Source: Pirellulaceae bacterium
GTDB taxonomy: Bacteria > Planctomycetota > Planctomycetia > Pirellulales > Pirellulaceae
Direction: 5' to 3'
Assembly (NCBI GenBank): GCA_023382975.1
Contig: JAHDXO010000003.1
Location: 46,632 to 110,631 of the forward strand
Length of the DNA: 64,000 nucleotides
Numbering within the stretch: the first letter of the stretch is position 1; each line of letters begins with the position of its first letter. Shown in pieces: positions 9,475 to 18,426 of the stretch. Made by a program: the position numbers and the translations under genes. The notes under the pieces were generated by a model. That model had not been told where the DNA came from. It made no database searches and saw only the letters and a program-made list of their open reading frames with translations.

Positions 9475-10248
9475 CTACAGCTTCTTCAGTTTCAAATTCT
9501 TCAGGCCGCCGGTGGTGTTGTAGGTCGCGAAACCGAACGGCGGCATCGTGTCCATCTCCCAGCGAACCGAGATCTTGCGGCCGGCGTGCTTGACGTCGAC
9601 GATTTTGTGGTCCTTCTTGCCGTCGTCGATCCAGGCTTCGATCGTTTCCTTGGTCACTCGGAGCCGGACCTTGTACCACTTGTTGTTCTCGAAATCCATC
9701 GTGCCGGTCGTTTCGTTTTCCGAAGCATCGAAGCCGTCGATGCTGGAAATGCCGGTCAGGGTGCCGCCCCAGCCGCCAAGGATCAAGCTGGCATGGGAAT
9801 CAGCGACCGGGAACGTCATGCCGCAGAAAAAGTCGTGCCCGTCGATTCGCCGAGCCTCGAAGGTAACTTCGTAATCCAGCTTGGGAAACTCACCTTCCCA
9901 ATTGATGCCCGTCATGAACTGACCGGTGCTCAGGATCAATTCGCCGTCTTTGACTTTCACTTCGCCATGCCGGTCGAAATCGATCTTGTCCAAGATCTTC
10001 CAACCTTTGAGCGTCTTGCCGTCGAACAAAGCGACTTCCTTGGCTGCCTCGCCCGGCTTGTCCTCTGGCTGCGCGGCGCCGTCCGGCGGTGCGGCGTGGA
10101 TCGACTGCGATAGCCCGGCAACCGACATGAAGCTGGCGAACAGGATTGCCCAAAACGCAGCCAGCGTCGGACGTGCCTGTCTGCAAGCCGCCGGCGACCA
10201 TGCGTTCGCTGCCTCAGTGTTCCAGTGTCTTCGAGCCTTGGATCTCAT
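9475..10248 (-). CDS. Secreted DUF1080 (3-keto-disaccharide hydrolase-like) protein
   Basis: A 257-residue exported protein. A long basic leader and hydrophobic stretch (about residues 28-50, FWAILFASFMSVAGLS) form a signal peptide. The rest is one DUF1080 concanavalin-like sandwich: ALFDGKTLKGW, then GELILSTG, FFCGMTFP, and NNKWYKVRLRVT. DUF1080 families are strongly expanded in planctomycetes, and characterised members hydrolyse 3-keto-glycosides. Activity here is inferred from family only. AGGAGC precedes the start. A second ATG exists within the leader (residue 41) but would leave a poor signal peptide. Confidence 0.85.
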   Translation of the reverse strand: MRSKARRHWNTEAANAWSPAACRQARPTLAAFWAILFASFMSVAGLSQSIHAAPPDGAAQPEDKPGEAAKEVALFDGKTLKGWKILDKIDFDRHGEVKVKDGELILSTGQFMTGINWEGEFPKLDYEVTFEARRIDGHDFFCGMTFPVADSHASLILGGWGGTLTGISSIDGFDASENETTGTMDFENNKWYKVRLRVTKETIEAWIDDGKKDHKIVDVKHAGRKISVRWEMDTMPPFGFATYNTTGGLKNLKLKKL

Positions 10249-10279
10249 CGGAATGCTCCTCTCTTGACAATCGGTTCAG

Positions 10280-11275
10280 TTAGCGGAAACGGGAATTGGC
10301 AGCACCTTGCCACAGGTCGGGATTCGGCCCGAGCATTTCACACAGCGGCTGCGTAGCTTCGGTCAGCCGTCGAATCGCTTCGTCAGGCAGCGGTTGTTCG
10401 AGACTGGTCGCGTTGCGACGGACCTGTTCGCCGGAGCCCGCCCCCGCGATCACGCACGCCACGCCCGGTTGCTGCAGGCACCATGCCAGCGCGACATCCG
10501 CCATCGTGCGGCCGAGTTCGCGACAGATCTCGCGGATCGATTCCAGTGCATCAAATGTCTCGGATTCGCAACCGGCTTCGCCGTGCCGTGTCAGTGGTCG
10601 GTGCGAGCCGAAGTGACGCGTGCGTGCCCGGCCGGGCGGTACTTCGTCGGCCGTGCGGTACTTGTCGGCCAACAGGCCGTGCATCAGCGGGCTGTAGGCC
10701 AGCACGCCGATGCCCTGCGAGTTGCAGTACGGCAGGATTTCGCTTTCGACCATCCGCCACAGCAGGCTGTACGGAACTTGATTGGTCACCGGTGGCCGGG
10801 GCGAGGCGACGGCTCGCAGGTCGCCAAGCCCCGCGTTGCAGACGCCCGCGTAGCGGATCTTGCCCTGCTCCTGAAGCCGCAGCATGGCCTCCCACGTGTC
10901 GGACAAAGGCACTTCGCGGCTGGTCCAGTGGGTTTGCAGCAGGTCGAGGTAGTCGGTGTCCAACGCCCGCAGCGACTGCTCGCAGGATTCCAGAACCTCT
11001 GCGGGATGCATGCGGTTGGCGGCCAGTTTGCTGGCGATGACGACTTGGTCGCGACGGCCCGCGAGCGCCGTCCCCAACAACCGCTCGCTTGCCCCCATCC
11101 CGTACATGGCCGCCGTATCGAAAAAATTGATGCCGGCGTCCAGCGCCGTTTGGATCGCGTCCAACGCCGCATCGCGGTCCCGGTCGCCCCAATGCTGGTC
11201 GCTGATGATGCCCCAGCAGCCGAAGCACAACCGCGATACATTCAGATCGGTTTGCGGCAATGCGACGTACTTCAT
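10280..11275 (-). CDS. Aldo/keto reductase
   Basis: A 331-residue NADPH-dependent aldo/keto reductase (TIM barrel). It shows NVSRLCFGCWGI at the start, FFDTAAMYGMGASE with the catalytic Asp and Tyr, VIASKLA with the Lys, and LLQTHW with the His position. The C-terminal half includes VLAYSPLMHGLL and ALAWCLQQPGV. Its ATG overlaps the stop of the upstream NPCBM gene as ATGA, which implies translational coupling. The frame runs much further upstream, but that part is antisense-like and is rejected. Substrate unknown. Confidence 0.93.
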   Translation of the reverse strand: MKYVALPQTDLNVSRLCFGCWGIISDQHWGDRDRDAALDAIQTALDAGINFFDTAAMYGMGASERLLGTALAGRRDQVVIASKLAANRMHPAEVLESCEQSLRALDTDYLDLLQTHWTSREVPLSDTWEAMLRLQEQGKIRYAGVCNAGLGDLRAVASPRPPVTNQVPYSLLWRMVESEILPYCNSQGIGVLAYSPLMHGLLADKYRTADEVPPGRARTRHFGSHRPLTRHGEAGCESETFDALESIREICRELGRTMADVALAWCLQQPGVACVIAGAGSGEQVRRNATSLEQPLPDEAIRRLTEATQPLCEMLGPNPDLWQGAANSRFR

Positions 11276-12099
11276 GGCGACCCCGCGACGGACGCAGGAA
11301 CCAACTGCAGATCGGCCCAGGCGAACGGGGAGGCGGCCGACACCGCGTCGCTTTCGACCACGAAGACCAACAGCCGAATGCCCGAGACGTCCACGTCGAA
11401 AGACTTGGACGATCCGAAGCCCTCGACCGGGCCCGAATTCCAAAGCAGGTTGCCGTCCGCGTAGATGTGGAATGTGCCTTTGGGAACCACCGCGACGTCC
11501 GCGCCCGCGGCATCCGCAACGGCCGCCATCCCGGTCAACCGCGAGTAGGCTTGTTGCACGGGGTACGAGATCTGGCAAGTCCCGAGATCGGACGACGGCT
11601 GCGCCCAGATTGCCGACGGATAGCTCCGCCCGCCCACGTTCACGGCGCGGACCGGTGGCGCGTCGCCCAACCGCACGTCGATCCGTTCCAGCGGCGTCAA
11701 ATCGGCCAGTTTCGTTCGCGGCGACTCGGTCGCCGGGACGGGGGAGTCGGTCGATGGGAGCATCGGCGATTCCGCCGCAGTACCTGACGCCGGGACGTCC
11801 ACCTGACCGCTCTCCCCCGGCACTTCCGTCGCCGCGGGCAGTTCTGGTTGCGTCCCCTCCGTTTCTTCGACCACCTGCGACTCGCCGCTGGCGGGCGTTT
11901 CGACCGGCAATTGCTCGACGACCTCCATCACCGGATCGGTCGTCATCTCGTAGACAACGCGATCCTGGACCGTGAAGAAAAACAGGAAGCCCAGCGTCAC
12001 CATGGCCAACACGCCCAGAATCAGCACGCCGATCACCACGGCGGCGATCATCGCGATCGTCGCGCCGGACGAGTTCGAATTATCGGGATGCGGTGCCAT
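11272..12099 (-). CDS. Membrane-anchored NPCBM-domain protein
   Basis: A 275-residue protein. After a short cytoplasmic tail, residues about 13-45 form one long hydrophobic helix (TIAMIAAVVIGVLILGVLAM). A Pro/Glu/Ser-rich spacer (about 60-130) follows. The C-terminal 140 residues resemble the NPCBM carbohydrate-binding module: LERIDVRLGDAPPVRAVNVGG, WAQPSSDLGTCQISYPV, then TFHIYADGNLLWNSG. It is probably an envelope protein that displays a sugar-binding domain outside the cell. ATG at 12099 follows an excellent AAGGAGAACTGACG. Its stop overlaps the aldo/keto reductase start by four bases. Confidence 0.75.
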   Translation of the reverse strand: MAPHPDNSNSSGATIAMIAAVVIGVLILGVLAMVTLGFLFFFTVQDRVVYEMTTDPVMEVVEQLPVETPASGESQVVEETEGTQPELPAATEVPGESGQVDVPASGTAAESPMLPSTDSPVPATESPRTKLADLTPLERIDVRLGDAPPVRAVNVGGRSYPSAIWAQPSSDLGTCQISYPVQQAYSRLTGMAAVADAAGADVAVVPKGTFHIYADGNLLWNSGPVEGFGSSKSFDVDVSGIRLLVFVVESDAVSAASPFAWADLQLVPASVAGSP

Positions 12100-12308
12100 C
12101 GTCAGTTCTCCTTTATCATCCAGCCTATGGCAGAAGGAGGACAAGTTCAAGGGATGCTAGCAGCGAGGTCGCCTCGGCGGAACGCGAAAAATCGCTCTAG
12201 AGTGCTGCGGTACTCCTTGTTAGAATCCCCGCGCATTTTGCCGAAGCAGCAACAATTGGCGGGTTCGGGCGACCTGCTCGTTGTCGTACCGAGAGGAAAG
12301 GCGAGTTG

Positions 12309-13328
12309 ATGAATCCGTTCCGTTCCATCATCTGGGCACTGGGCTGGTTGCCACTCTTGATGCTGGTTGCGACGATGGCGCACGGCCAGATGCCGCCATC
12401 GGCATCTGCTCCATCCGCGGCTTCTCCGGCACCTGCCGGCCCAACTCAGCCGATGTTGGGCCAGGCGCCTTTTCCGCCCTTGCCACCGGAACACCAGAAA
12501 TTCCTGGACGACGTGCTGAAGCTCTGGGAGCAGCGCAGCCAGGCGATCCAACGCTACCGCTGCACGTTCAAACGCTGGGAATACGACCCGGTGTTCGGGC
12601 CCCGTGACACGTTCAAAACGTACAGCGAAGGCGTCATCAAGTACGCCATGCCGGACAAAGGACTGTACAAAGTAGAGAAGGCGATGGACTATACCGCGCC
12701 GGCCGAGCCGGGCGGCAAGCCCCAGTTTCAGCCGCGAGACAAGGACTCCGGCGAATTCTGGATTTGCGACGGCCAGTCGGTCTTCTCGCACGACGCCAAG
12801 AATAAGCAGCAACTCCAACAGGAGCTGCCTCCGCAAATGCGAGGCAAGGCGATTGCCGAGGGGCCGCTGCCGTTCCTGTTCGGCGCCGATGCCGAGCAGA
12901 TCAAGCAACGCTACTGGATCCGGCCTCTGCCCATGCCCCCGGACATCAAGGGCGAGTACTGGCTGGAGGCGTTTCCGAAGACTCGCCAGGACGCTGCGAA
13001 CTACCTGAAGGTTCACGTCATCATCGATCACCAGGACTTCCTGCCCAAAGGTCTCGTGATCTTCGACCGCAATTTCGATCCGATCCGCAATCCGGCCCGA
13101 TCGACGTTCACCTTCGAACAACGCGAAACGAATTGGAGCATCGCGCTGCAACAGATCATGTTCTGGGAACGCGAATTCTATGAACCGAAAGTGCCCTTTG
13201 GCTGGAAGCGCGTTGTCGAGAAATACGAGGCCGCCCCGGCTTCCGAAGACTACGCACCGGCAGGGCCCGCCGCGGGTGAACGCCCCACTCAAGCCACGCG
13301 GCCCGTCGCGGGACCGGCTCCTCGCTGA
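12309..13328 (+). CDS. TIGR03009-family secreted protein
   Basis: A 339-residue exported protein with a clear signal peptide (residues 1-26, ending ATMAHGQ) and a Pro/Ala-rich spacer. The remainder resembles the planctomycete-specific TIGR03009 family: RYRCTFKRWEYDPVFGP, the GEFWICDGQSVF segment and WLEAFPKTRQDAANY. The fold may be LolA-like, but no function is established. Ribosome-binding site GAGGAAAGG precedes the ATG at 12309; a TTG three bases earlier is not needed. The C-terminal tail is low-complexity Pro/Ala. It is convergent with the XRE gene. Confidence 0.82.
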   Translation: MNPFRSIIWALGWLPLLMLVATMAHGQMPPSASAPSAASPAPAGPTQPMLGQAPFPPLPPEHQKFLDDVLKLWEQRSQAIQRYRCTFKRWEYDPVFGPRDTFKTYSEGVIKYAMPDKGLYKVEKAMDYTAPAEPGGKPQFQPRDKDSGEFWICDGQSVFSHDAKNKQQLQQELPPQMRGKAIAEGPLPFLFGADAEQIKQRYWIRPLPMPPDIKGEYWLEAFPKTRQDAANYLKVHVIIDHQDFLPKGLVIFDRNFDPIRNPARSTFTFEQRETNWSIALQQIMFWEREFYEPKVPFGWKRVVEKYEAAPASEDYAPAGPAAGERPTQATRPVAGPAPR

Positions 13329-13363
13329 ACGGTCAAGGCTCGTCCGAGTTCTCGCGAATTCGG

Positions 13364-14110
13364 CTACGGCTTGATCGATGTGGGCTTGGCGGTGCGAACT
13401 TCGTTCGACAGCCGCAGTACGGATTCATACGCCTCGTGCTTCGAGAGCCCTTCGGCCATCACGTGGCGGAGAAAGGCGAACAACTCGCCCTCGTGATCCA
13501 GGCGGCCCGACTCGACCAGCCAGTCCCAACGCCGCGGATGGGCCTCGATGAACCACTGCGCCAACTGCTCGGGATCCTGCGGCAAGGCGGCGGCGAGGAA
13601 CCGCTGGGTGGTCTCGATCAGCCGCCGGTAGGCGTCGGCTTCTTCGAGTTCCCATTCCCGCAACAAGCTCTCTAAATACAGTTGGATCTCGCCGTCGTCG
13701 CGAAGCATTTTCACTTTGGCGACGACCTGCGCCAAATCGGGCTCGTCGCGGCGGAAGCGTTCGGCCACGCGGCCAGCGTTGTACCAGGTATCCAGCAATC
13801 GCGAGAGTCCGCTGGTGTCCGCGTTCAGGCGTTCCCAACGCTCGTACAACTCCCGGACCTTCTCCGGATAGACGGTGCGTCCCGCGATGCCTTGTTCCGC
13901 CCACAAATCGTCCAGGCCAACGTGCAGCACGCGACAGATCTTCTGCAACGGCTTCTTGGTCCGGCGGTCAGGGGCAAGCACGCCGTTTTCCAGCCAGCGG
14001 TTCAGCGTCGAGTAGCTGACGCCTGCCCGGTCGGCCACCTGCCGGCGAGACATGGGCGAGTGATCGATCAGTCGCTTCAGGTTGGCGGCGAACACATCCT
14101 TGGCGGTCAT
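13364..14110 (-). CDS. XRE-family helix-turn-helix regulator
   Basis: A 248-residue protein. Residues about 5-60 form a Cro/CI-type HTH (ANLKRLIDHS..SRRQVADRAGVSYSTLNRWLE), with a basic wing-like TDRRTKKPLQ-like stretch after it. The other 180 residues are helical, rich in Trp/Arg/Glu, without a recognised sensor domain. It starts 19 bases after the stop of the HEAT/cytochrome gene on the same strand, so it is probably the second gene of that transcript. GGGAGTGGCT supports ATG 14110 over the ATG at 14122. Targets unknown. Confidence 0.82.
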   Translation of the reverse strand: MTAKDVFAANLKRLIDHSPMSRRQVADRAGVSYSTLNRWLENGVLAPDRRTKKPLQKICRVLHVGLDDLWAEQGIAGRTVYPEKVRELYERWERLNADTSGLSRLLDTWYNAGRVAERFRRDEPDLAQVVAKVKMLRDDGEIQLYLESLLREWELEEADAYRRLIETTQRFLAAALPQDPEQLAQWFIEAHPRRWDWLVESGRLDHEGELFAFLRHVMAEGLSKHEAYESVLRLSNEVRTAKPTSIKP

Positions 14111-14129
14111 AGCCACTCCCATCCTCGGA

Positions 14130-17100
14130 TTATCGGCCCAGCAGATTCACAGCGCGGACGGTCCGCGTTCGTTCTTCGATCTCGGGGGGTAGGTGCCCCT
14201 TGAACCAGGCCTTGGCGCGGTAGGTAAACTCGTCGCCGCGCGGCAGCATCGACAGCGGCGGCGATTGGGCAGCCAGCGGGTCGTTGGTGCGCGGCGAACT
14301 GTGTCGCGGTTCGTGGCAGCCGACGCAGGATCGCGTCTCGCCGGGCCGGGCGTAGATCCACGTGAGCTGGTTGCCCAACACGCGGCGATCGCTGTCCAGC
14401 ACCTGGTGATGCAGCAGACGATCGGCCGGCACCCGGATGTGGAACGATCCGTCGGCCGCCAGTGGCACGGTGCCCAGCACCCGCGCGAACGTGCCCCCGT
14501 GGTTCTTCCATACCGGCTCGGGGTTGGTCTGCGTGCTGTGCCGGGCCACCATCGGTACGCCTTCGATCAGCCGCAGATAGCGGCCTCGTTCGGCCACCAC
14601 GGGATCCTGGGTGGCAAACGCGGACGCACACAGGAACACGCCGTCGTAAGCGTGGCGTTTCGCCATCGGCCGGGCACTCTCGGGCGGTTGCCTGGGAACC
14701 AGCGGCCGAGGCTCGAAGTCGGCCACCTTTGGATCGTTGTAGATCAGCTCCAGTGTGCCGTGTTCCGGATCGAGCCGGTACAGGCCCAGGTCAACCAACT
14801 CGCGGTCGGGCGTCTTTTCGGTCGTGGCGCACAGGATCGTTCCGTCGGGCAAAGGCCAAGGAGTCGTGTACGCGCGGGTCTTGTAGTCGGGCGAGATCAG
14901 CCGTTCGGAGAACCGGGAAGTTCCCACCAAGGCCAAACCACCCTGCGTCGCAACGACGATGTGACGACCGTCGGGCATCGGTTGCGGTTGCGTCATCCGC
15001 AGGACGCGATGCGTCAGCGGCGCCTCCTGCCCGTCGGCCGGCGTGGGCGGGCCGTGGTCCAACTGGCGCCAAAACAGCCGCCGCTCGGGGCCGTACAGGA
15101 CCGCATCCTGCGTGCCGTCCGGGCGAACGGCGTGCAGCGTCAACTCGGTCTTGTTCCGCGAGTAGAAAACCTCCAGGCGGCTGAACGCGATCCGCCCGTC
15201 CGCCAACACGGCGGGCTCGTTGTCTCGGCCGATATTCGTGGCGATCGGGTGCATGTCGCTGCCGTCGGGGTTCATGACATACAACGCCGTGCAAGGATAG
15301 CCGTGATACTCGTCGCGGATGCCGCTGCGCGTCGATGCGAACACGATCCGGCCGTCGGGCAGGTGGCACGGGCCCACATCGTGATAGGGACCGCGTGTCA
15401 ACTGGGTGAGCTCGCTGCCATCGGTGTTGATCCGCCAAATGTTCCACCACGGATCGTCCTTGCCGCGCCGCGTGAACAGCACATGCGTGGCGTCCCACGA
15501 GACATCGAGATCGCCGACGTAGCCATCCGCGAACCGGGTCAGCGGCGTGACCTGCCCGTCCGGCCGCGGCGGGCTTAGCAGGTACAAATTGTCCCCCGGC
15601 CGGTAGACGGGCCCCGAATCCGTGACGGCGTAGGTCTGCCGCCAACGGTCGGCCTGTTCCACCGTTCCGATCGTGTTGGGGATGTTGTTGCTGCCCTGGA
15701 TGAACACAAGGGCCTTGAAATCGTCGGGCCAGGCGACATGCCGCGTTGCCGGAATCTCGGGCACGAAGGACGTTTCCGACGGCGGCAGCTCCACCGGATC
15801 CAAGTCGATGCCCCGAGCCCGCAGTGCGTCGCGCGCAATGTGGCGGACGCAATGGAACGAGTGCTCCAAGGCCGCAATCCGCAGCGCGTCCAGCGCGGCC
15901 GCGTTTCCCAGGTCGCCGAGCGCCCACGTCGCCGCGTGCCGCACATCGACCACCGAGCGATGGTCATTCATGATCTCGATGATTCGCTCGGTTTGGTCGT
16001 GTGCCTTCAGCAAGCCCAACGCGCGGATCAGCCCTTCGCGCCACCGTGGCGCCGGATCGTTGTACTCCTCGTCTTTGAACGTGCCGCTGTAACCGAAATC
16101 GGCTTCCGCCTTCGCCTCGCTCAGCGCGCGAGCCAGCGGTGCGATCGCCCGGGAATCGCCCAGAAATGCCATCGTCTTGGCCGCGTTCAGCCGCACCCAG
16201 CCGTCCGCATGGTCGAGCAGGGCGACCAGCCGCGGCAGATCGTCCGCTTCGGTGCAAACGCACGGCAGCCAGCTCGAGATGCGGTACGCCGGAAACTGAG
16301 ACCAAACCGTCGTGTCGTCGGTCGAGTTTTCCGCCGACTCGCGCCGCGGCTGACCGAGCAATTCGAAGGCATGCTCGCATGCCTGCTGACGCAAACCGGT
16401 CAGGTCCATCAGGTATCGCGTCAGTCGGTGCCCGACCTCCAATTCGTACAGCATGAATGTGTCGTGGTCGCCGGGCAGGTTGGCCATCAGCAGAGGAGCC
16501 AGCCGTCGCAGTTGTTCTCGTTCCGCGGGATCGTCCAGCGGCAGGCGGCTCAGCGCATAGAGGATCAGGTACGGCGTCTCCAGCATCCGGTCCTCGCTGG
16601 GAAAACCCATCTTGTCGTCGCGAGGCAGATCGGCCGGATCCGCACCGCTGAGATCCTTGGCATAGCGAGGATACGCTGCAAGCAGCGGGCCGACCGCGCG
16701 CCGGTCGCCGAAGTCGCCCAACGCATCGGCCGCATGGCGAGCCCAAAACGGATTGTCGAGCAGCCGGATCAGGGCATCCAGACCAGGCTCGTCCCGCAGT
16801 CGCCCCAGCGCCCGCAATCCGGATCGAATCGCCGGACGGAAACGCGGCGCCGTGGTCGGGTCTTCCCCCAACACCTGGAGGATCGCGTCCGTCGCTCCCT
16901 GTCCTCCGAGCGCACCCAGCGCTCGCAACGCTCGTTCCAGCTTCCACTCGACCGAACCGGCCAACGGGGATCCCGCCACGCCGTAAGCCCCGACTTCGAT
17001 CTCGAAAAACGTGGTCGGATAGAGCGGTCGGATCGACGCGAAACTGGTGATTCGAACGTAGCGAGCCGGCCGTTTGGGAAAGCGCACCGTCAACTCGACG

Positions 17101-17852
17101 GGCGTCGCGCCTTTCTCGCGGCGGATCACTTCGAAAGCGACGTTGTCCAGACTAACGCCCAATTCGTAGTCGGTCATGACGAACTGGGGTCCATACTGAT
17201 GGACGACCACTTGATCGATTTCCTCGACGCGGCCCAGATCGACCTGAACCCACTGCGGAAACGGGACGTCCTTGGTCTGCCAGTACTCCGGGCCCAATTG
17301 ACCGTCCAGTAGCACCTCCGGCGGCCCCTTGTACGTGCTGGAGGCCGTCACTTGGCGGCCAAAGCCGACGGCGCGGGCACCGGACAGCATCGCGAGTATC
17401 TCGTCGGGCGGGCGATCGGCCGGCACCGTCGCCCACCAGGCGCGCCAAGTCTGCTGGGCCTCGTTCCGTGCGCGCCGCTCCGCCATCGCATCGAAGGCGA
17501 ATTCCATGCCGGTCAAGTTGGTCAAGGCGACGTGGGCGGCCTGCCGTACGGTCCAGGACGGATCGGCCAGTGCCTCGGTCAGCGGCTCGACCGCCGCGCG
17601 GCCACCACACCATCCCAGGGCCATGGCCACCTGCAAACGAACCTCGTCCGATTCGTCGGCCAAGGCGCGGATCAAATCGTCTTCGGCGCAATAGGCACGC
17701 AAAAAACCAAGCGACTCGGCCGCTCGGGCGCGGACGAGCGGCGAATCGTCGGACAGCCGCGAGACCTGTTCGGCACACTGCTGCTGGTAGGGACCATCAG
17801 TGGCAACGGAGGCGGCAGCGAACAGCATTCCGAGCACGACGTGAAAAGACAT
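14130..17852 (-). CDS. Exported HEAT-repeat/discoidin/beta-propeller/cytochrome c protein
   Basis: A 1240-residue exported protein. The order is a signal peptide (MSFHVVLGMLFAAASVA), PBS-lyase-type HEAT repeats (about 30-150), a discoidin/F5-8C-like domain (about 165-290; VLLDGQLGPEYWQTK, WVQVDLGRVEEIDQV, RYVRITSF), more HEAT repeats (about 300-650), a TolB/HzsA-like propeller (about 690-1100; WNIWRINTDGSELTQLT, CHLPDGRIVFASTR), and a single heme-c site CVGCH at about 1176-1180. Related planctomycete proteins combine a hydrazine-synthase-alpha-like propeller with a c-type heme; ammonium oxidation is not implied. AAGAGG precedes ATG 17852, and the extra 102 residues of the longer frame are rejected. 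It is probably a periplasmic redox or surface protein of unknown partner. Confidence 0.85.
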   Translation of the reverse strand: MSFHVVLGMLFAAASVATDGPYQQQCAEQVSRLSDDSPLVRARAAESLGFLRAYCAEDDLIRALADESDEVRLQVAMALGWCGGRAAVEPLTEALADPSWTVRQAAHVALTNLTGMEFAFDAMAERRARNEAQQTWRAWWATVPADRPPDEILAMLSGARAVGFGRQVTASSTYKGPPEVLLDGQLGPEYWQTKDVPFPQWVQVDLGRVEEIDQVVVHQYGPQFVMTDYELGVSLDNVAFEVIRREKGATPVELTVRFPKRPARYVRITSFASIRPLYPTTFFEIEVGAYGVAGSPLAGSVEWKLERALRALGALGGQGATDAILQVLGEDPTTAPRFRPAIRSGLRALGRLRDEPGLDALIRLLDNPFWARHAADALGDFGDRRAVGPLLAAYPRYAKDLSGADPADLPRDDKMGFPSEDRMLETPYLILYALSRLPLDDPAEREQLRRLAPLLMANLPGDHDTFMLYELEVGHRLTRYLMDLTGLRQQACEHAFELLGQPRRESAENSTDDTTVWSQFPAYRISSWLPCVCTEADDLPRLVALLDHADGWVRLNAAKTMAFLGDSRAIAPLARALSEAKAEADFGYSGTFKDEEYNDPAPRWREGLIRALGLLKAHDQTERIIEIMNDHRSVVDVRHAATWALGDLGNAAALDALRIAALEHSFHCVRHIARDALRARGIDLDPVELPPSETSFVPEIPATRHVAWPDDFKALVFIQGSNNIPNTIGTVEQADRWRQTYAVTDSGPVYRPGDNLYLLSPPRPDGQVTPLTRFADGYVGDLDVSWDATHVLFTRRGKDDPWWNIWRINTDGSELTQLTRGPYHDVGPCHLPDGRIVFASTRSGIRDEYHGYPCTALYVMNPDGSDMHPIATNIGRDNEPAVLADGRIAFSRLEVFYSRNKTELTLHAVRPDGTQDAVLYGPERRLFWRQLDHGPPTPADGQEAPLTHRVLRMTQPQPMPDGRHIVVATQGGLALVGTSRFSERLISPDYKTRAYTTPWPLPDGTILCATTEKTPDRELVDLGLYRLDPEHGTLELIYNDPKVADFEPRPLVPRQPPESARPMAKRHAYDGVFLCASAFATQDPVVAERGRYLRLIEGVPMVARHSTQTNPEPVWKNHGGTFARVLGTVPLAADGSFHIRVPADRLLHHQVLDSDRRVLGNQLTWIYARPGETRSCVGCHEPRHSSPRTNDPLAAQSPPLSMLPRGDEFTYRAKAWFKGHLPPEIEERTRTVRAVNLLGR

Positions 17853-17988
17853 CGTCGGCCTCTTCAATTTCGGGAGGGTGGTTTGTGGCAGTAAATCGAG
17901 ACTATAAAGTAACTTGGTGGAAAGATCGATGCAACGTGGTTTTCCGCAGTCGCCGAGCCTGCGGAGAAATCGAGACCAGGAGGACGGC

Positions 17989-18192
17989 ATGGCCCTTTTC
18001 GATCCCGAATTCTGTGAACAGAAATGCCCGATCTGCACGCGGGCCCGCCGCGGCGTCCGCTGGGCACAGTTCCTGCAACGTGTTGAACTGCTCGTCACCT
18101 TCGGCGGCTGCCCCTGGGGCCGCGCCCGAAAACAGAAATACGGCGTCCCGCCGGACAAGGAAAAAACGGTAGAACTTCCATCAAGAATTTAG
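17989..18192 (+). CDS. Small CPIC-motif cysteine protein
   Basis: A 67-residue basic protein. It starts MALFDPEFCEQKCPICTRAR and continues with FLQRVELLVTFGGCPWGRAR, giving four cysteines (C9, C13, C16 and one near 41) that could bind zinc or an iron-sulfur centre. AGGAGGACGGC lies in front of ATG 17989, the best Shine-Dalgarno match nearby, which is the main reason to accept so short a gene. It diverges from the HEAT/cytochrome gene and lies in the ~570-base gap before pcm. No signal peptide. The family is not identified; it may be a short planctomycete-conserved protein. Confidence 0.7.
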   Translation: MALFDPEFCEQKCPICTRARRGVRWAQFLQRVELLVTFGGCPWGRARKQKYGVPPDKEKTVELPSRI

Positions 18193-18426
18193 GCTGCATG
18201 GGGAGTCTGCGAGAAAGCGGACAGGCTTGCCGACGAACCTGCCATTCGGGGGCGGCTCTGCTTATTCGAGACTTGAGCTTGTTCCGGATTCTAAATCCCC
18301 GATCTGCGCTGGGGGTGGTCCGATCGGTCCTTGTGCGCGTACAATTGCGAGTTGAAGGGCGTCTCGTGACGCGATCCCATGGACGATGCGACGACTGTGT
18401 GGTCAGCGACCGGGGAGTTCGATGCG

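Noticed and set aside
14130..17852. Hydrazine synthase alpha subunit (anammox)
   Set aside because: Only the propeller resembles HzsA; one heme instead of several, HEAT and discoidin domains added, and no beta/gamma subunit gene nearby.
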